Assembly (NCBI GenBank): GCA_037042915.1
Contig: CM073193.1
Location: forward strand, 7,068,001-7,132,000
Length of the DNA stretch: 64,000 bases
Direction of reading: 5' to 3'
DNA from: Auricularia sp. M13
Lineage: Eukaryota > Basidiomycota > Agaricomycetes > Auriculariales > Auriculariaceae
Shown: positions 33,850 through 46,174 of the stretch, piece after piece
Position numbering within the stretch: the first letter of the stretch is position 1
Layout: every line of letters starts with the position of its first letter
Position numbers and translations under genes: made by a program
Notes under the pieces: generated by a model
Databases searched by the model: none
What the model was told of the DNA's origin: nothing
What the model saw: only the letters and a program-made list of their open reading frames with translations

Positions 33850-36800
33850 GAGAGAATAGGGGTAAGGTATGAAGAAAAGTGTGCTCGTGACTCCTGTAGA
33901 GCATCATTAATATAGGCGTAAGCGTCGGTGCAAACAGAGTCAATGTGCGCGACACGGGAGTCGGCAGTCGGTTGCACTGCCCTGTCAAAAGGTGCACGGA
34001 CAATCAGGACTCATTCCCGCGCAGCGATGATCTGCGCCCATTATCAAAATGCCGGTAAGATAACTTTGCTTATTTGGTGGCTCACCAATTCACACAAATG
34101 CGTGACGCGTAGTAAAGTACTCCGCGCAAGCCAGTATGCAGGCAAGAAAAGCTGAATAATCGCATAAAAAGCTGTTCCTGACGACGTCCGTGCATTTCCG
34201 TTTTGATGCTTGCTTCATATCCCGCAATGACTCGGAGATCGACTGTCCTTTGATGCAAGACTACCCTGTGCAAGACAACTCAGCCGCCACAAGCTGATAC
34301 AAGCCAGGTACAATACGTACCTAGACCACCCGTATGGCGCCGCAATTTTTACGCCCGCACCAGACCAACACCGACGCGGAGAGCTCGCTGAAGCACGAGG
34401 CATTCGGATTGCCGACGTTCGACGTCGCCCTGCTATGCTCTTGTCGAACAGGTCATACAGAGGTACAGCCTTTGTGCAGACAGCGTAAACAGGCCCAGGG
34501 AATCGAGAGCCTGCGCTGAGTCAGGGGAGGAAGAAACTGGGAAGAAAACTCCTGAATTAGCATCAGGCGCATGGCGAGGTTGGTCACGCACTCACCATGA
34601 TGAAGAGCATAGATTACCAGTATCAAGTCCGCACTGGTGATCGTTGCTTGCCTATTCTCGATGCAGAGATGCGCGGAGTGCCCAAGTAGGAAATCCTGAT
34701 GATGTCTTGTTGGGGAACGTGGCGCCTCGACTCAAACTCCGCCAGCATCGCCGTCTAACTATGTGCGCTTGCTGGAGTGAGATGGAATTGCAAGCGTCTC
34801 ATAGAGCGTCTCGCCGACTTTGTGGCCATTCATTGCAACGCGGAAAGCTCAAACATAGTAACCTCGACGTCGGTATGGGCGGAGGCCGATCCGGTCTCAT
34901 CCTGTTCAGGCAACTTTCAACGATCAGTCATGCATTTCCCATCTCATTGGTAACTGACATAATGGATCGAGAACAGTGAGAATGCCCCGATGCGCCGACC
35001 GTGGCATCCGTTCATCATCTTTCCTCACGCTCCCACTTTCGTATGTCATTACGCAGCCTACACTCCATCTCGAGTTTTCCGTAGCATAGGATATGCGAAT
35101 ACACGACAAGATTTGTGACACAGTGTGATTGGAGGAAAATCTTGAAGCCATTCGAACAGCAAGCCGGAATCACAGACATTTCTTGTACGCCTTGCAGCGT
35201 GCACATCTCACCGGTTTGAAGGGTCCTTTTCCCGGCGCTATTGAATACAAGCCGACTTTTGAAGCGTTAGAACGCGAATTTGGTGTTTAGCTGCACAGCG
35301 CCCACTCTGTGCGTCCAGCTTCGAGTGTATTTCGCCAGATTACCAAATGAGGATCACCCTGCGTCTCCCCGCACGGCGCGACTGGATGGCGCTGAAACCT
35401 CCGAGCCCCTGGAAGCTCTCAACGGTACCGACAGGATAACAGTGTCTGGCTCAGCTGTGAGAGCTAGGGTTTCGCAGCTCTGCTCTCCAAAACTGGCGCT
35501 TGATTAGACATTGAATCTGCAGCAACACCTCGGCAAGTACGGCATCGGGATACCCGGAACTTGCGATACAAGTTATTCCTCGATATGTTTGAAAGGTGGG
35601 GAGCCTTCTATCTCTTTCTCGCCCTCAGTATTGCACAAGGGAACACAAGCATAGCAGCAAAGACTAGGCAGTTCAGATCGAGTTCCCACCTCAACAGTGG
35701 GGGCCGAGTTTTCTGTTTTCAGCTACGTAGGAGGGGTAAGTGGGGCACAGGCGGGGACCGGAGGTGGGTGTGTGGCGAATATCACGATCGCTTGGTCAAT
35801 TTGTTGCCGCTCGAATCATCGTGGTAACTTTTTAAGAATGCATCACGCGGAAACACACCGCCCGCGTTCAACCAACATCGTTTGCTGCTGCGCACGGGTT
35901 TTCACTGACCTCCTCAGAGATCGGGCTACGTAATGGTTGCCAGTGTCAGGCCAGTGTGCTCGTGCCGCATCCTGTCGCCGTTCATTTCCGAGGTGCGGGA
36001 GCGTGCAGTGTACGAGCAGTCCCACTAAAGAGAGAGGAATCAGAAAGTGTTGAAAGAAGTTTGGACACCAGGAATTCCGCACTGCGCGGTAAGCATTCAG
36101 ACGTGCTAAGCCATGTGGCGGTCATCGGGCGGAGACATCATCACCACAGCCGTTCAACATCGCCCCCACCGCGACGTTTATGCGGCGGGGTGCAGCCTGC
36201 AACGGGAAGCAAGTTGAAAATTTTTATTCTTCGCGTAGACGAAGCAAAGAACCAGGATCACCCCTCGGTGGTGATGGATGGCGTTGCAGCTGCATTGAGT
36301 TTGGAGAACAGAACAAACCAGCTCGAAAGCTGGACACTGGGCTTTCACAGAGAAAGACGTGAATGTGTAGACGCAATTCCTCCCAAATGAGGGTTTTAGT
36401 GGACGATTGGCGCGTACTTCGCGGCGAAATACGGTGCCCAATGCGTCTTGCTTTTCTTGTTGCTTTCATTCTTTCTCCAAGTTCGATAGGATGACAGTTG
36501 GTCTCGTGGCGAGGTAACGAGATGAAGTGGGAAGCAAATCAACTGCTGGCTGACTCAGCGACTGTGCCCATGCTGCCCATGCTTGCATGGCGTCGAGTTT
36601 TGACCTCCAGGGGCTCGGGCCGCATCGCAGGCTGAGTAAAACCATTAGCAGTACGCGAGGGAAATACGCCTGTCATTGCTGGACATGACTCCAGGTGCCA
36701 TTGGATCCCGGGCCCTGCCAGAGTGTTTGGCTCTCCGCGGCACATGAAGATCGTCCCGATGTGGAACAAAGTAGAGCGGCGGAGATCTATCGGTTATCAC

Positions 36801-37612
36801 CGACCGCTGTCTCCGTCGTTGACTCGTCCAACTATGATCGCCATTCGACGTTTGGAACAACGCATTTATTTTATTGCAGTTGTTTCCATGCACACACTGA
36901 CAGGGCAGCTACAGCAACAGCACGCAGGTTTCCTGGCATTCCAACTGCGTTCGAACTTCGTTTGCCCCCATAACCTGGTGCAAACCTTCGTCGAACTACA
37001 TGACGACCTACCGCCTCTATGCTTGTGAATGATACGCTTTTTCTTGACTTTATTTGCCCCCCCCCCCGGTCTGTGGGCTGTTTCTGACAGATTTGCCATG
37101 ACTTGACCAGCTCTTCGGCGTACTTCACCCGTCAATGTTCCAATTTGACTAGCTCCTGTCAGCAAAACACCCGGATGCAAGGAGCTGATATCTAGCCCAC
37201 ACAATCCTGGTAATTTTTAGAGGCTCTTATGGTCTCATTAGCTGGGCTTCTACGCATACCTCCGCCTTCTTTTGTCGCGATTGATTTGCTGAAGATCAGC
37301 ATGAGCATACCTGTACTACGCTCGAGGAGTTCGTGGGCTCGGTGAGCAATTAGGATAACTTTCCAGTGATGACTTGCAGGATATAGTTTCACGTATCGTT
37401 TAGGAAAGCTTAAGCAGTAATAAAAACATGAGCGATTGGATTCTCCGGAATCGCAGTCGTACAAAGTGAATATTTTCGCTATATGTAGCAGTCGCGGTCG
37501 CGTGAGCAATTCAAGACGGTCGGCGGGGCACTTTAGCCGGTGTCAGCCGCACACCTGGCGGACATCAAGCCACGATTCCAGCCACAGCTGCCCAAGCGTG
37601 CGCTGGGCCTCG
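33850..37612. other. Gene-poor 3.8-kb region
   Basis: No gene supported. One coding-like tract on the plus strand (35129-35290) is listed separately. A run of eleven C lies at 37057-37067. Other open frames (about 110 codons at most) show no motif and no consistent intron structure. Confidence 0.4.
35129..35290 (+). pseudogene. Coding-like tract, possible last exon or gene remnant
   Basis: An open stretch of 53 codons ending in TAG with protein-like composition (RNHRHFLYALQRAHLTGLKG, then PFPGAIEYKPTFEALEREFG). A stop lies just upstream in the same frame, and the bases ...acag before it could be a splice acceptor. I cannot connect it to an upstream exon and do not recognise the family. Confidence 0.25.
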
Positions 37613-40600
37613 ATGCCTCTAGCACCTCCGCCGAAGAACGGCACGGCTTCTCTGCTGGATGACGACGACGATGGCTGGCAGGATATGCCAGTCGTCCGCC
37701 ACGAGGAGTTTGTCTCCGACTTGGACGCTGTGGACCGCGAGAAATACGGCTACGTGCAGACGGTCAAGGGCGGCGGCAACCCAGCACAAGGCAACGCGAC
37801 AGGAAATCTGATAGACTTTGACGACCGCGGCAACGAATGGCGAGCGAAGAAGACCGAGTCGCTCGACGAGTCCGAGTACACGCGCCTCAAACTCGACGAG
37901 GACGAGGACGGCGACGACGTGCATCTGCGAACCAAGTATTTGTTCAACGAGGACAAGGCCATGACGCCGCTCAGCCAGATGCAGGCCACCAAGGACATGC
38001 TCACAGAAGCGCAGCGCATCGCCTATGTCGGCGTCTGCGCACTCGTTGCGCGAGAAATGATCCACGAGCTCAAGCTGGTCGGTACCAAGGAGCTCAAGGC
38101 TGCTATCACGCAGATGGAGCTCTGGGCGCTCAAGATTATGGGTCGACTATACTACCACATGGAGCTCGAAACACCAGGTGCGTCTTTGTGCACCAGGTTA
38201 TTTGACGATGCTCTGACACTTTGTTCCACAGAACAAAAGATGATAGAGAGTCTCGCGGAGCACGGTGTGCAAGCTATGGACCTCGTGCCTTCCTTAATGA
38301 CAACGCACACCGTGGCGAATCCCGAATACGACCCCGTCCAGGCGAAGGAGAAGGCAGACCGCGACGCTGTCGAGCTGTCGAACGGAGTCGCCGCGGCAGC
38401 GATGATGATGATGACTACACGACAAATATTGGCACTCCAACGACGCCGCAGACCGCCTCGAAACCACATGCTCTCGCTGGCCTCGCACCGCCCGTCCTCC
38501 CTCAGACCGAGCAGCAAACTCTTCCCGGTGTTTCTACTACACTGGATGCAACGGATGAGCATGTGACCCTTGATATTCGGTGGACTGTCCTCTGCGACCT
38601 CTTCCTGATAGTCATCGCGGATTCAGTCTATGACTCTCGCTCCCGCGTTCTTCTCGAGCGCGTCGCGTCCAAACTTGGTCTTGGTTGGCTCGACGTTGTC
38701 AAGTTCGAGAAGCGTGTTACAGATGCGCTCGAGATCCAAGAAGGCGTGGAGAAGATGGAGCAACAAGAAGTTATCGACGGCCGCATGAAAGCGGGCAAAC
38801 GGAGGCGGTACGCGATGATGGGTATCGCCACTCTTGGTGGAGGGCTGGTCATTGGTCTTTCTGCTGGTTTGCTCGCGCCCGTCATCGGCGCAGCGCTCGG
38901 AGGCTTCCTCACGACCGTTGGTATCGGCGGCACCACAGGCTTCCTGGCCGGCGCAGGTGGTGCCGCATTGATCACCACTGGTGGGACTTTGGCTGGCTCT
39001 GGCATCGCAGTCAAAGGCATGGCGCGTCGTACCCGGGCCGTCAACACATTCAACCTTATGCCCTTGCACAACAACAAACGTGTCAACTGCATCGTCACTG
39101 TCTCTGGCTTCATGACGAGTGCGAAGGATGATGTGCGACTACCATTCAGTGTGCTTGACCCCATTGCGGGAGACGCGTTCAGCGTGCTTTGGGAGCCAGA
39201 GATGATGGGGGAGATGGGCAGTGCTCTCAAAATCCTCACGACGGAGGTCTTGACTACTGTTGGCCAGCAAGTCCTGCAGGCAACGATGATGACGGCTCTT
39301 ATGAGCGCATTGCAGTGGCCATTAAGTGCGTTCAGTTATTTCAGATCATTTCCGAGTTACTCAAGCCCTGGCAGTTTTGACGAAGTTGGGCTACTTAATC
39401 GATAATCCTTGGTCGAACGCGTTGGATCGCGCGCGTGCTGCCGGGCAAGTCCTTGCCGATGTCCTGATCCAACGGCACCTTGGTGTGCGCCCCATCACGC
39501 TCATCGGGTTCTCGTTGGGAGCGCGTGTCATCTTTTACTGCCTCGTCGAGCTCGCGAAGCAGAAAGCGATGGGCATCGTCCAAGATGTCTTCCTACTCGG
39601 CACAACAGTCACTGCGCCTACGCGCACATGGCACGAAGTCCGCTCCGTTGTCGCTGGCCGATTCGTAAATGCCTACTCGCGACGTGACTGGGTCCTTAAT
39701 TACCTTTTCCGCGCCACCAGCGGTGGCCTGAACACTGTCGCTGGATTGCGTCCCGTGGAGGGCGTTCCGGGTCTTGAGAACGTGGACGTGACAGACAAGA
39801 TTGCGGGCCATACCAGCTACCGCACATACATGCCTGTCATCCTGCATCAGCTCGGCTTCCCTGTAACGGCGGACTTCTTCGATGAACCCGAGGCAAGTGA
39901 TCCACACGTATCACTGTGTTAATTCTCTAACTCTAACAAACATCTGTTGCAGGAACCCGACATGGAAGGCGATCGTGTTGTCGTTCGTGAGGATGAAGAG
40001 CTCGACAAGAAGAAAGGCTTCCGACTATTTGGACGCAAGTCTAAACCCAAGCCGAAGCAGCAGTCCATCTCGAGACCGCCTTCAGCTGCATCTTTCCCGA
40101 GTTGGCGGGGCGCAAAGGGCGTAGCGGCTTCGTCTTCTGCGGGCTCGGTGGCGACATCTTCGTCCGCAGGCTCGGTAGCCTCTGCGACAGCAGTGGCAAC
40201 GGTTCCAAAAGATGATGACTTACCGGCACGGGAATCCCATCCTATCGCAGAGTCATCCGCTGCTGCTGCCTCAATATCCGCGCCACATGTGCCTAGCACT
40301 CCAGGGATGGAGGAACCGCCGCCTACGCCAAAGGTTCCGCTGCGCGCTGGCTTCGACTTCAGCGCAATACATGATGTACTCGATAGTGAACGCGAAGAAC
40401 GACCGGTACCTTCGAGCAGCGGCATACCCTTAGACTCGCCGCAAAAGCTCGCGGCTGACACTCTTGAGCGCGCGCAGTCATCTATATACCCCGCAGATGA
40501 GGCCTCGGACGATATCACGACCGGCTTCTCGCGCCAACTGAGGTTGGAACCAGGGCGGAGAGCGTCGTGGTCACATTCTGCCGCCGATGTGGATGAGGAG

Positions 40601-40876
40601 GACGCGTTGGAGACGGCGCGACCGCCAGCAATAGCATTTGCGGACACAGACGGAACGATATGGCCGGCTCCCTCATCTACGGAACCACGCTGGACACCAT
40701 ACGCGACTGGTCCGAATTCTACCGCTGCGACAGACCCTTACGCGCAGCGCAACCCGTTTGCTGCATCTACGATGTCTTTCGGCGGGCCTGACGGAGCCAT
40801 TACGACGACAACGACTCTGGACGCGTCTTTGCCGAAGAAGACTGCCGCATGGTCGCCTTCGAATCCGTGGGGGTGA
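37613..40876 (+). CDS. DUF726 / TMCO4-Mil1 family membrane protein
   Basis: Homologous to animal TMCO4 and yeast Mil1, a clathrin/AP-1-associated protein of the trans-Golgi and endosomes; the biochemical role is unsettled. Start MPLAPPPKNGTASLLDDDDD at 37613. An acidic N terminus (GNLIDFDD) is followed by a helical region, then the DUF726 core with two Gly/Ala-rich membrane hairpins (GLVIGLSAGLLAPVIGAALG; FLAGAGGAALITTGGTLAG) and a hydrolase-like fold with LIGFSLGARVIFYCL (G-x-S-x-G), LLGTTV and FVNAYSRRDWVL. The C-terminal 300 residues are disordered, Ser/Pro-rich, ending WSPSNPWG. Introns near 38180 and 39328-39370 are in phase; the one at 39893-39952 either uses GC or, six codons later, GT. 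One frame slip at about 38395-38402 (VAAA to DDDDDY) is probably a missing base. Confidence 0.85.
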
Positions 40877-41054
40877 TCGAGAATCCGCTGGGTGGTTTTG
40901 CATGTGACTTTGCATCATCGTATTTAAGCCTCGCATACTCTTGTCCTTACGCGATTCCTCGTGTACACAATGTACAGTTATTCTCTTGCACGAATGGGCA
41001 AACGGTTGAAATACAGTGGGTGTAGGATCCAAGACGGTCAGGCGTGGCGCGAGA

Positions 41055-41528
41055 TTAATTCAGCTTGTCGTCCATCGACCCGTCTCGCGGTCGATATGTC
41101 ATGCCCTGCTGGACCAGCTCGTCTTCTACATCTTCAGGCAGGCGGCCATTGACCTGAATCGCGTACATCCCAGGTACGAATTTTGCTATATTACGCTCGC
41201 ATAAGTTACCTTCCTACGTAGAGGCGCCATGGGGACACACCAGTCCGCTGCCATCGAGCCACCCAGCTCTGGTCGGGATTCATGACCGCAATAATTCCTG
41301 TAAAGAATTTGCTAGTGCATGTAGCCACCCTATCTGTACTGTTTTGCATCTTGAGATACAATGTCAACTAATGAGCAGTATTTGAGACGACTTCAATTAC
41401 CTGCAAGATGTTTTCGCAGTTGGGACACCCTTTACGCTTGAACTCGCCCACAGTCTGGATCACAGAGCATAATAGACAGGCTCGAGGCCTTTCGCCTTGG
41501 TGGAAGTTGGTACACTGCTGTCTGCCAT
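41055..41528 (-). CDS. SPT4: Transcription elongation factor SPT4
   Basis: Zinc-binding partner of Spt5 in the DSIF complex that keeps RNA polymerase II processive. Three exons (introns 41350-41400 and 41186-41240). The zinc ribbon is clear: RACLLCSVIQTVGEF and KGCPNCENIL give two C-x-x-C pairs. It is followed by TSKFFTGIIAVMNPDQSWVA, ARWQR, FVPGMYAIQVNGRLPEDVED and a short tail; length about 118 residues, normal for Spt4. The start ATG at 41528 (MADSSVPTSTKAKG) is one base out of phase with RACLLC, a slip at about 41481-41488; otherwise all conserved residues are there. Tail-to-tail with the Mil1-like gene, 178 bases apart. Confidence 0.88.
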
Positions 41529-41596
41529 GGTTGGAGGAATGAGTGCGTGAAGACAAGAGCAGTTCGGTAATTACCGGCCCACCGTGCTCAGCGCTC

Positions 41597-41645
41597 AGCC
41601 TTGAAGCTTGAAGACTTGAAGCTCGTAGCTTGACGCTTGAGGCTG
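41597..41645. repeat. Short degenerate tandem repeat
   Basis: About six imperfect copies of an 8-9 base unit related to cttgaagc/cttgacgc lie in a row upstream of SPT4. Function unknown; too short to call more. Confidence 0.5.
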
Positions 41646-41829
41646 GAGAAGATTTGGACAAGAGCATCTTGTAGCGTTCACACGAATACAACGCAGAACG
41701 CGGCAAATGGTTTATTGTACAGCAGTATATACAGCTAAGTTTATAGACGTTACATGACAGCGTGGCGCCGATAATATCACAGTCACAACACTACAGGACA
41801 TAGTTGAATACAACACGCTGGAGATATAT

Positions 41830-44330
41830 TTACGCGAAGAAAGCGAAGAGAATAGCGGAGAAGAAAGTGAAGGCAGTGGGTACGTGCAGCGTGGAAGCCG
41901 CGTTGTCCGGCGTGCCATCATCAGGCTGGCCGTTACCGTTGCCATCACCGGCGTCGATGGCAAGAACGGGCGGGCAGCGGGGAGTGTCGAGAAGGTCGCC
42001 GTATGTGTCCGCGATGTGCAGCAGCACACCGTTTGTCCAACCGAAGCCAGCCTGGACGGTGTACTCGCCGCCACGTCCAGCAGAGTCTATGTCTACCAGC
42101 GAGAACTTCTCGAACATCTGCCCCTGGAGCTGTGTGCTTTGCGTGACGTTGAGTTGGTCGTCAGGCAGGCGGTCAACAAGGCCCTGCAGCGAGCCACCGG
42201 TTGCGTGCCACGAGCAGAACGCCGATGTCGCGTAACGGTTAGCAAGCTCGCGCTCGAGGCGCGCCGCCCAGCCCTCGTTATCCTGCTTCTTGCCACCGTT
42301 CTGCACAGTCCCGTCGAGGGCCTGGATGTCGCCGCCTGGGCCATCGCCACCGCCAGCAAGGATCTGCTTAGGCAAATCCTTCTCCTCAACACCGAGTTGA
42401 CCCTGCGGGATGAGCGCGAAGGTAGACTTGCCAGCGGGCTTGTCGGGAAGCGCGCCCTTGGTGACATTCTCGGGGAGGTTCTTCAACGCCTGGAGGACGA
42501 TGTACTGGTGCGGCGGCCACGCATTCGGCGCATCCCACTGCTGGCCGGTCTGAAGGAAGGTCGCGGGATACGTGCCGTTATAAGTGTTCAAGATGTAGTT
42601 GAGCGAACTGAACGCCTTGAATGCTGAAGCAGCGTCCTTGACGAGTTCCTCTGGGTGGATACCAACCCAGAGCGGGTAGAAATGTGCAGCAGTCAGGTGG
42701 GTAGCGCGCGCATTGGCAGTGACGTTGAAGTCGTAGAATGCAAACTTCTCTCTGTCCCAGAAGAGGTCGATTATGGCCTCCTTGAGGGCCGCAGCGGCCG
42801 CGCGCTGACGATCAGCATCTTCCTTCTTGTCCACCTTATCGTAGAGGTCTGCGAGATCGGTGTGAGCCTTGTACAGAATGCTGTTGAGGTCCACCGGGAT
42901 CGTCGCGCGGACATTGAGAGTCCGGAGGGCAGGGAAAGCAAAAGAGGAGTTGCCTGCAAACGGCTCGCGCATCCAGCGGGAGCTGTAATCCCATCCAGAC
43001 TCAGCGCCGCTGGCAAGCTCAGCGTATATGGCAGCCTTCTCGTCGTCCGAGAAGGGCTCCTGAAGGTCGTCGCCATTGGCAGTAGTGTAGTCTGATAGGT
43101 AGGACTGTACTGAATGTTAAATATCGGTCAAGCTTTGCAAAAATTCTGTACGTGCCTCGGGACGCGGCGCACTATTGACGACAGCGTAGTGTGCCACATC
43201 GTGCGTCTTGCCGCTGGATGACCTGACAGACAGCGTGCGATTGGTTTTCCACCAGTCGAGCTCTTTCTGTTGCGACGTCAATAAATGAATGATGCGCGCG
43301 ACAAGCGCAAGTACCTCAGCAAGAGGAAGGGCGCGGGTTAGGATGTCTTTGTCATTTGTCTTGTCGACGTACGCGTGGAGCATCTGAATGGGTTCGCGTC
43401 AGCACGTCTTCGGAGTCTTGTTAAGGGGAAAGGTGAGCGCACAGGAATAAAGAACGGGGGCTGCGAACGATTCAGGTAGTAGATACGGCCGCCGTTGGGG
43501 ATGAACTCAAAACGTTCGAGCTGGTCCATGAAGTTCTCCAGCGTGGACTTGACGACGCTGTAAAGCTCCGAGGAAAGAAGCCCAAGCTCGACGAAGAACG
43601 AGTCCCAGTAGTAGATTTCCCTGAAACGACCGCCCGGGACAACGAAAGTGTGGTTAAGCGGGATCAGCGAGCTCTCACATTCGCCACCCTTGCAAAGCTT
43701 AGACTCGTTCGTGCCGCGGATGAGGTTGTTCCAGTAGCCGTGTACTGTCTGCGCAAAAGCCTGCACGATTGGGTCCTTGACATCCTTCAGGAAGCCCGGC
43801 GATTCCACGAAGTCGTCAAGCTTGAGTGCCTTCAATTCCCGGCCCTCATCTGTCTGAGACATGTCATTAAACGCTGTGCTGTCTCTGGAGGTGCGATACC
43901 CACGAAATCGTTGTTGAGGAAGTCAACGACCTTGCCGTAGGTGATATCGTCGGTGTTGCTGCCGAAGGCTTTGTAGTCGGCCAAAACTTTGTCAGAGGAG
44001 ACCTTCGTCGGCTTGTCGACAATGGTCTTCGAATCTGGATACGCCTGCGCGAGGTTGATGGTTTGGAGAATCTGTGGCACAAAGTGAGCAATTGTGAGCC
44101 TGGAGCCAGCAGCGATTACGACATGCCTGTCCGGCGCAGAAAATCTCACTCGGGCACCAGTCCTGCTTGGGCGCGAGAGGCGCCTGCTTCGGCAGCTTGG
44201 CGTCCAACTTCGCAGTGGGGCTTGCCTGGGCTGCTGGTACAGAGCTTTGGCTGGCAGGACTGTCCTGGCGTGGAAGGACACTGGCAGACGCAGTGCCGGC
44301 AATGGCAATGGCGACCAACGGTACGAGCAT
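41830..44330 (-). CDS. Secreted GH37 trehalase with GPI-type C terminus
   Basis: Splits trehalose into two glucoses outside the cell. The start at 44330 gives a signal peptide (MLVPLVAIAIAGTASASVL) and a Ser/Ala/Pro linker, then the catalytic (alpha/alpha)6 barrel: KTIVDKPTK, the first trehalase signature PGGRFREIYYWDSFF, FIPNGGRIYYLNRSQPPFF, AESGWDYSSRWM and the second signature QWDAPNAWPPHQYI, near to but not identical with the usual QWDxPxGWAP. The C terminus has EKFSLVDIDSAGRGGEYTVQ, GFGWTNGV, a Gly/Asp-rich spacer and a final hydrophobic FTFFSAILFAFFA, which looks like a GPI-attachment signal. Introns 44072-44126 (donor GCATGT) and 43104-43155 (donor GCACGT) fit only as GC-AG introns. 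A TATA box lies 67 bases upstream. Confidence 0.92.
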
Positions 44331-44396
44331 AGCTGGAGCAGAGGGCGGGACAGTCAAACGCGCTCAATGTGGCGTGAGCCATTGCGAACGGGCTGC

Positions 44397-44402
44397 TTTA
44401 TA
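44397..44402 (-). promoter_or_regulatory. TATA box of the trehalase gene
   Basis: TATAAA on the minus strand, 67 bases upstream of the ATG at 44330. Confidence 0.5.
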
Positions 44403-44816
44403 GTCAAATCCGCTGCTGTGTCCATCATGCCCGCGTTGTTTACGTCAGACTGTTCCGATGGTGCTTCCCCACGGGTTATGGCAAAGGTTCGCGCTTAGCA
44501 GTGGGCGTTGCATTCCAGCGACCCATGCGCGAGCGCTGGCGATCCAGTACATAGCCTGTTGCAAGCGCCTTTCGGGTTTGCTGGCGACGCACGGCATGTA
44601 AAGGCAGCCAATCGATGAACATATTTCCATCGGCGCTCGTCACGTGCACGTGCGCAATTGTGGCCCAGAGATTTCGTCACCTGTTATTGAATGGTGGCTG
44701 CCAATTGTGCCTGTCATACCATGGTGGTATATCCATGTGAGTCTTGGCAAAAAAAGACATGAGTGAATATATTTATTGGCCTTACATAGGGCTACGCACA
44801 GGGAGCCAGGCCGAGG

Positions 44817-44888
44817 ATCCCTTGAGTATCTCCTGAGTATCCCGACTTGACATCCAGATGAATGGCACTCAATAAATACTCAAGGGAT
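44817..44888. repeat. 72-base inverted repeat
   Basis: Perfect 13-base arms, ATCCCTTGAGTAT at 44817-44829 and its reverse complement at 44876-44888, with a 46-base loop that itself contains another gagtatc copy. Could be a tiny MITE relic or a cruciform/hairpin. Confidence 0.6.
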
Positions 44889-46174
44889 TCTATACTCTGC
44901 TCCCAGTGACGGGCTCACCACTTTGTATCTTCTTCATTTACCTACTTGTCGTCCAGCCTGTGGTCGTAAACAAGCTTGGCAAGTTGCTGAAAGCCAAGCG
45001 CGAATGTCAGACGTCGTTCTAAATCGACGGCTCAGTGCATGCCATTGATTCCACCGGACTCACTGAAGCACGTGTACACGTGCACCTCGTGCCTCGCACT
45101 TGGCTTGCGACGAGAGTCCTCAGGCCTCAGGTACGAAAATGGAACTCCCACCCAGTGCATCCTCCGAAGCAGAAGCAGGCGACGCATACGCCACAGTTCG
45201 ACGTGAATAATAGCTGTATAAGACACTGGCAGGCAGGCGATTGTCGATTTTCAAGGACGGGGGCGGAAACTACAGAGAAAAGCTGGGGCCATGTCAAGAC
45301 CAAAACCTGTGGTCGGTTGCAGGGGTACAGTTGAGGCGGGGCATAGATAGGAAACCCAGGTTGGTGGGTATGCCTGGAGGCTTTTGCGGGAGGCCCACAG
45401 TGTAGAAGACGGAGTGATGAAGTATTGGCTGAGTTCAGCACGCCCAAGTCGTGTTGCTGTTGCGCGTTCCATGTCCAATGTTAAGGTCGAAGACGCGTCG
45501 GGAACATCCGCAGCGGCACCAGAGCTCCGTCAACGCGTCACTGGCCGCGCTCGTCCGTGCTCCCATGATCGACGTCGAACGGATACGTGGGTAGCTGGCT
45601 ACCACTCCTTCATCCTTGTACGTCCGGAATTACTGAAATGCCGCGTTTATTACGCGCCCGGAGCCGCCAGGGCCTCTGACCGTCTGACGGCGGGAGTTCT
45701 CAACTGAAGAACTAGTCAAGTCAACGCCTCAGGGGACCCTGTCTGCACGGCAATGATACGACTTGCAAAATATAGAGTCGACGGTATGAGGCGATCCTTC
45801 TTCGGCGCTGTCTTTTTTGCTTACACCCTGCGGACCCATTCTTCTGGGATGATCCTGTGACGTGACCGCGATCATATGCCCAGTGCTCGTAGAATGCGCG
45901 GGAATGTTGTCCTGGGTATCCGAAGCGCATACACGCAAGTGCAGCCTGTTGCGAGCGCAGAATGAAGACGCGGCCATTGCAGGGGTTGGGTCAAGTAAGA
46001 AATGCGGCGCGGAGCCGACAGGATCGCGAGTCGCGCGCGGCTACTGGCGCTGAGCCGCCCAATGTAGCGGTAATCGACCCCCGCCGTGTCGTCCACACAC
46101 CCAGTGCGTTGGGCAGCCCCGACCCACAGCCGCGTGCGTCCTTGTCTGCTCCTTACCTCCCGACCACCACCTTC

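Larger units (their letters stand above)
44331..46174. other. 1.8-kb divergent intergenic region (trehalase / Nramp)
   Basis: Between the divergent trehalase and Nramp starts. Contains the small inverted repeat at 44817-44888. No gene supported. Confidence 0.45.

Noticed and set aside
37057-37067. Run of eleven C
   Set aside because: A simple homopolymer in non-coding DNA; no function can be inferred.
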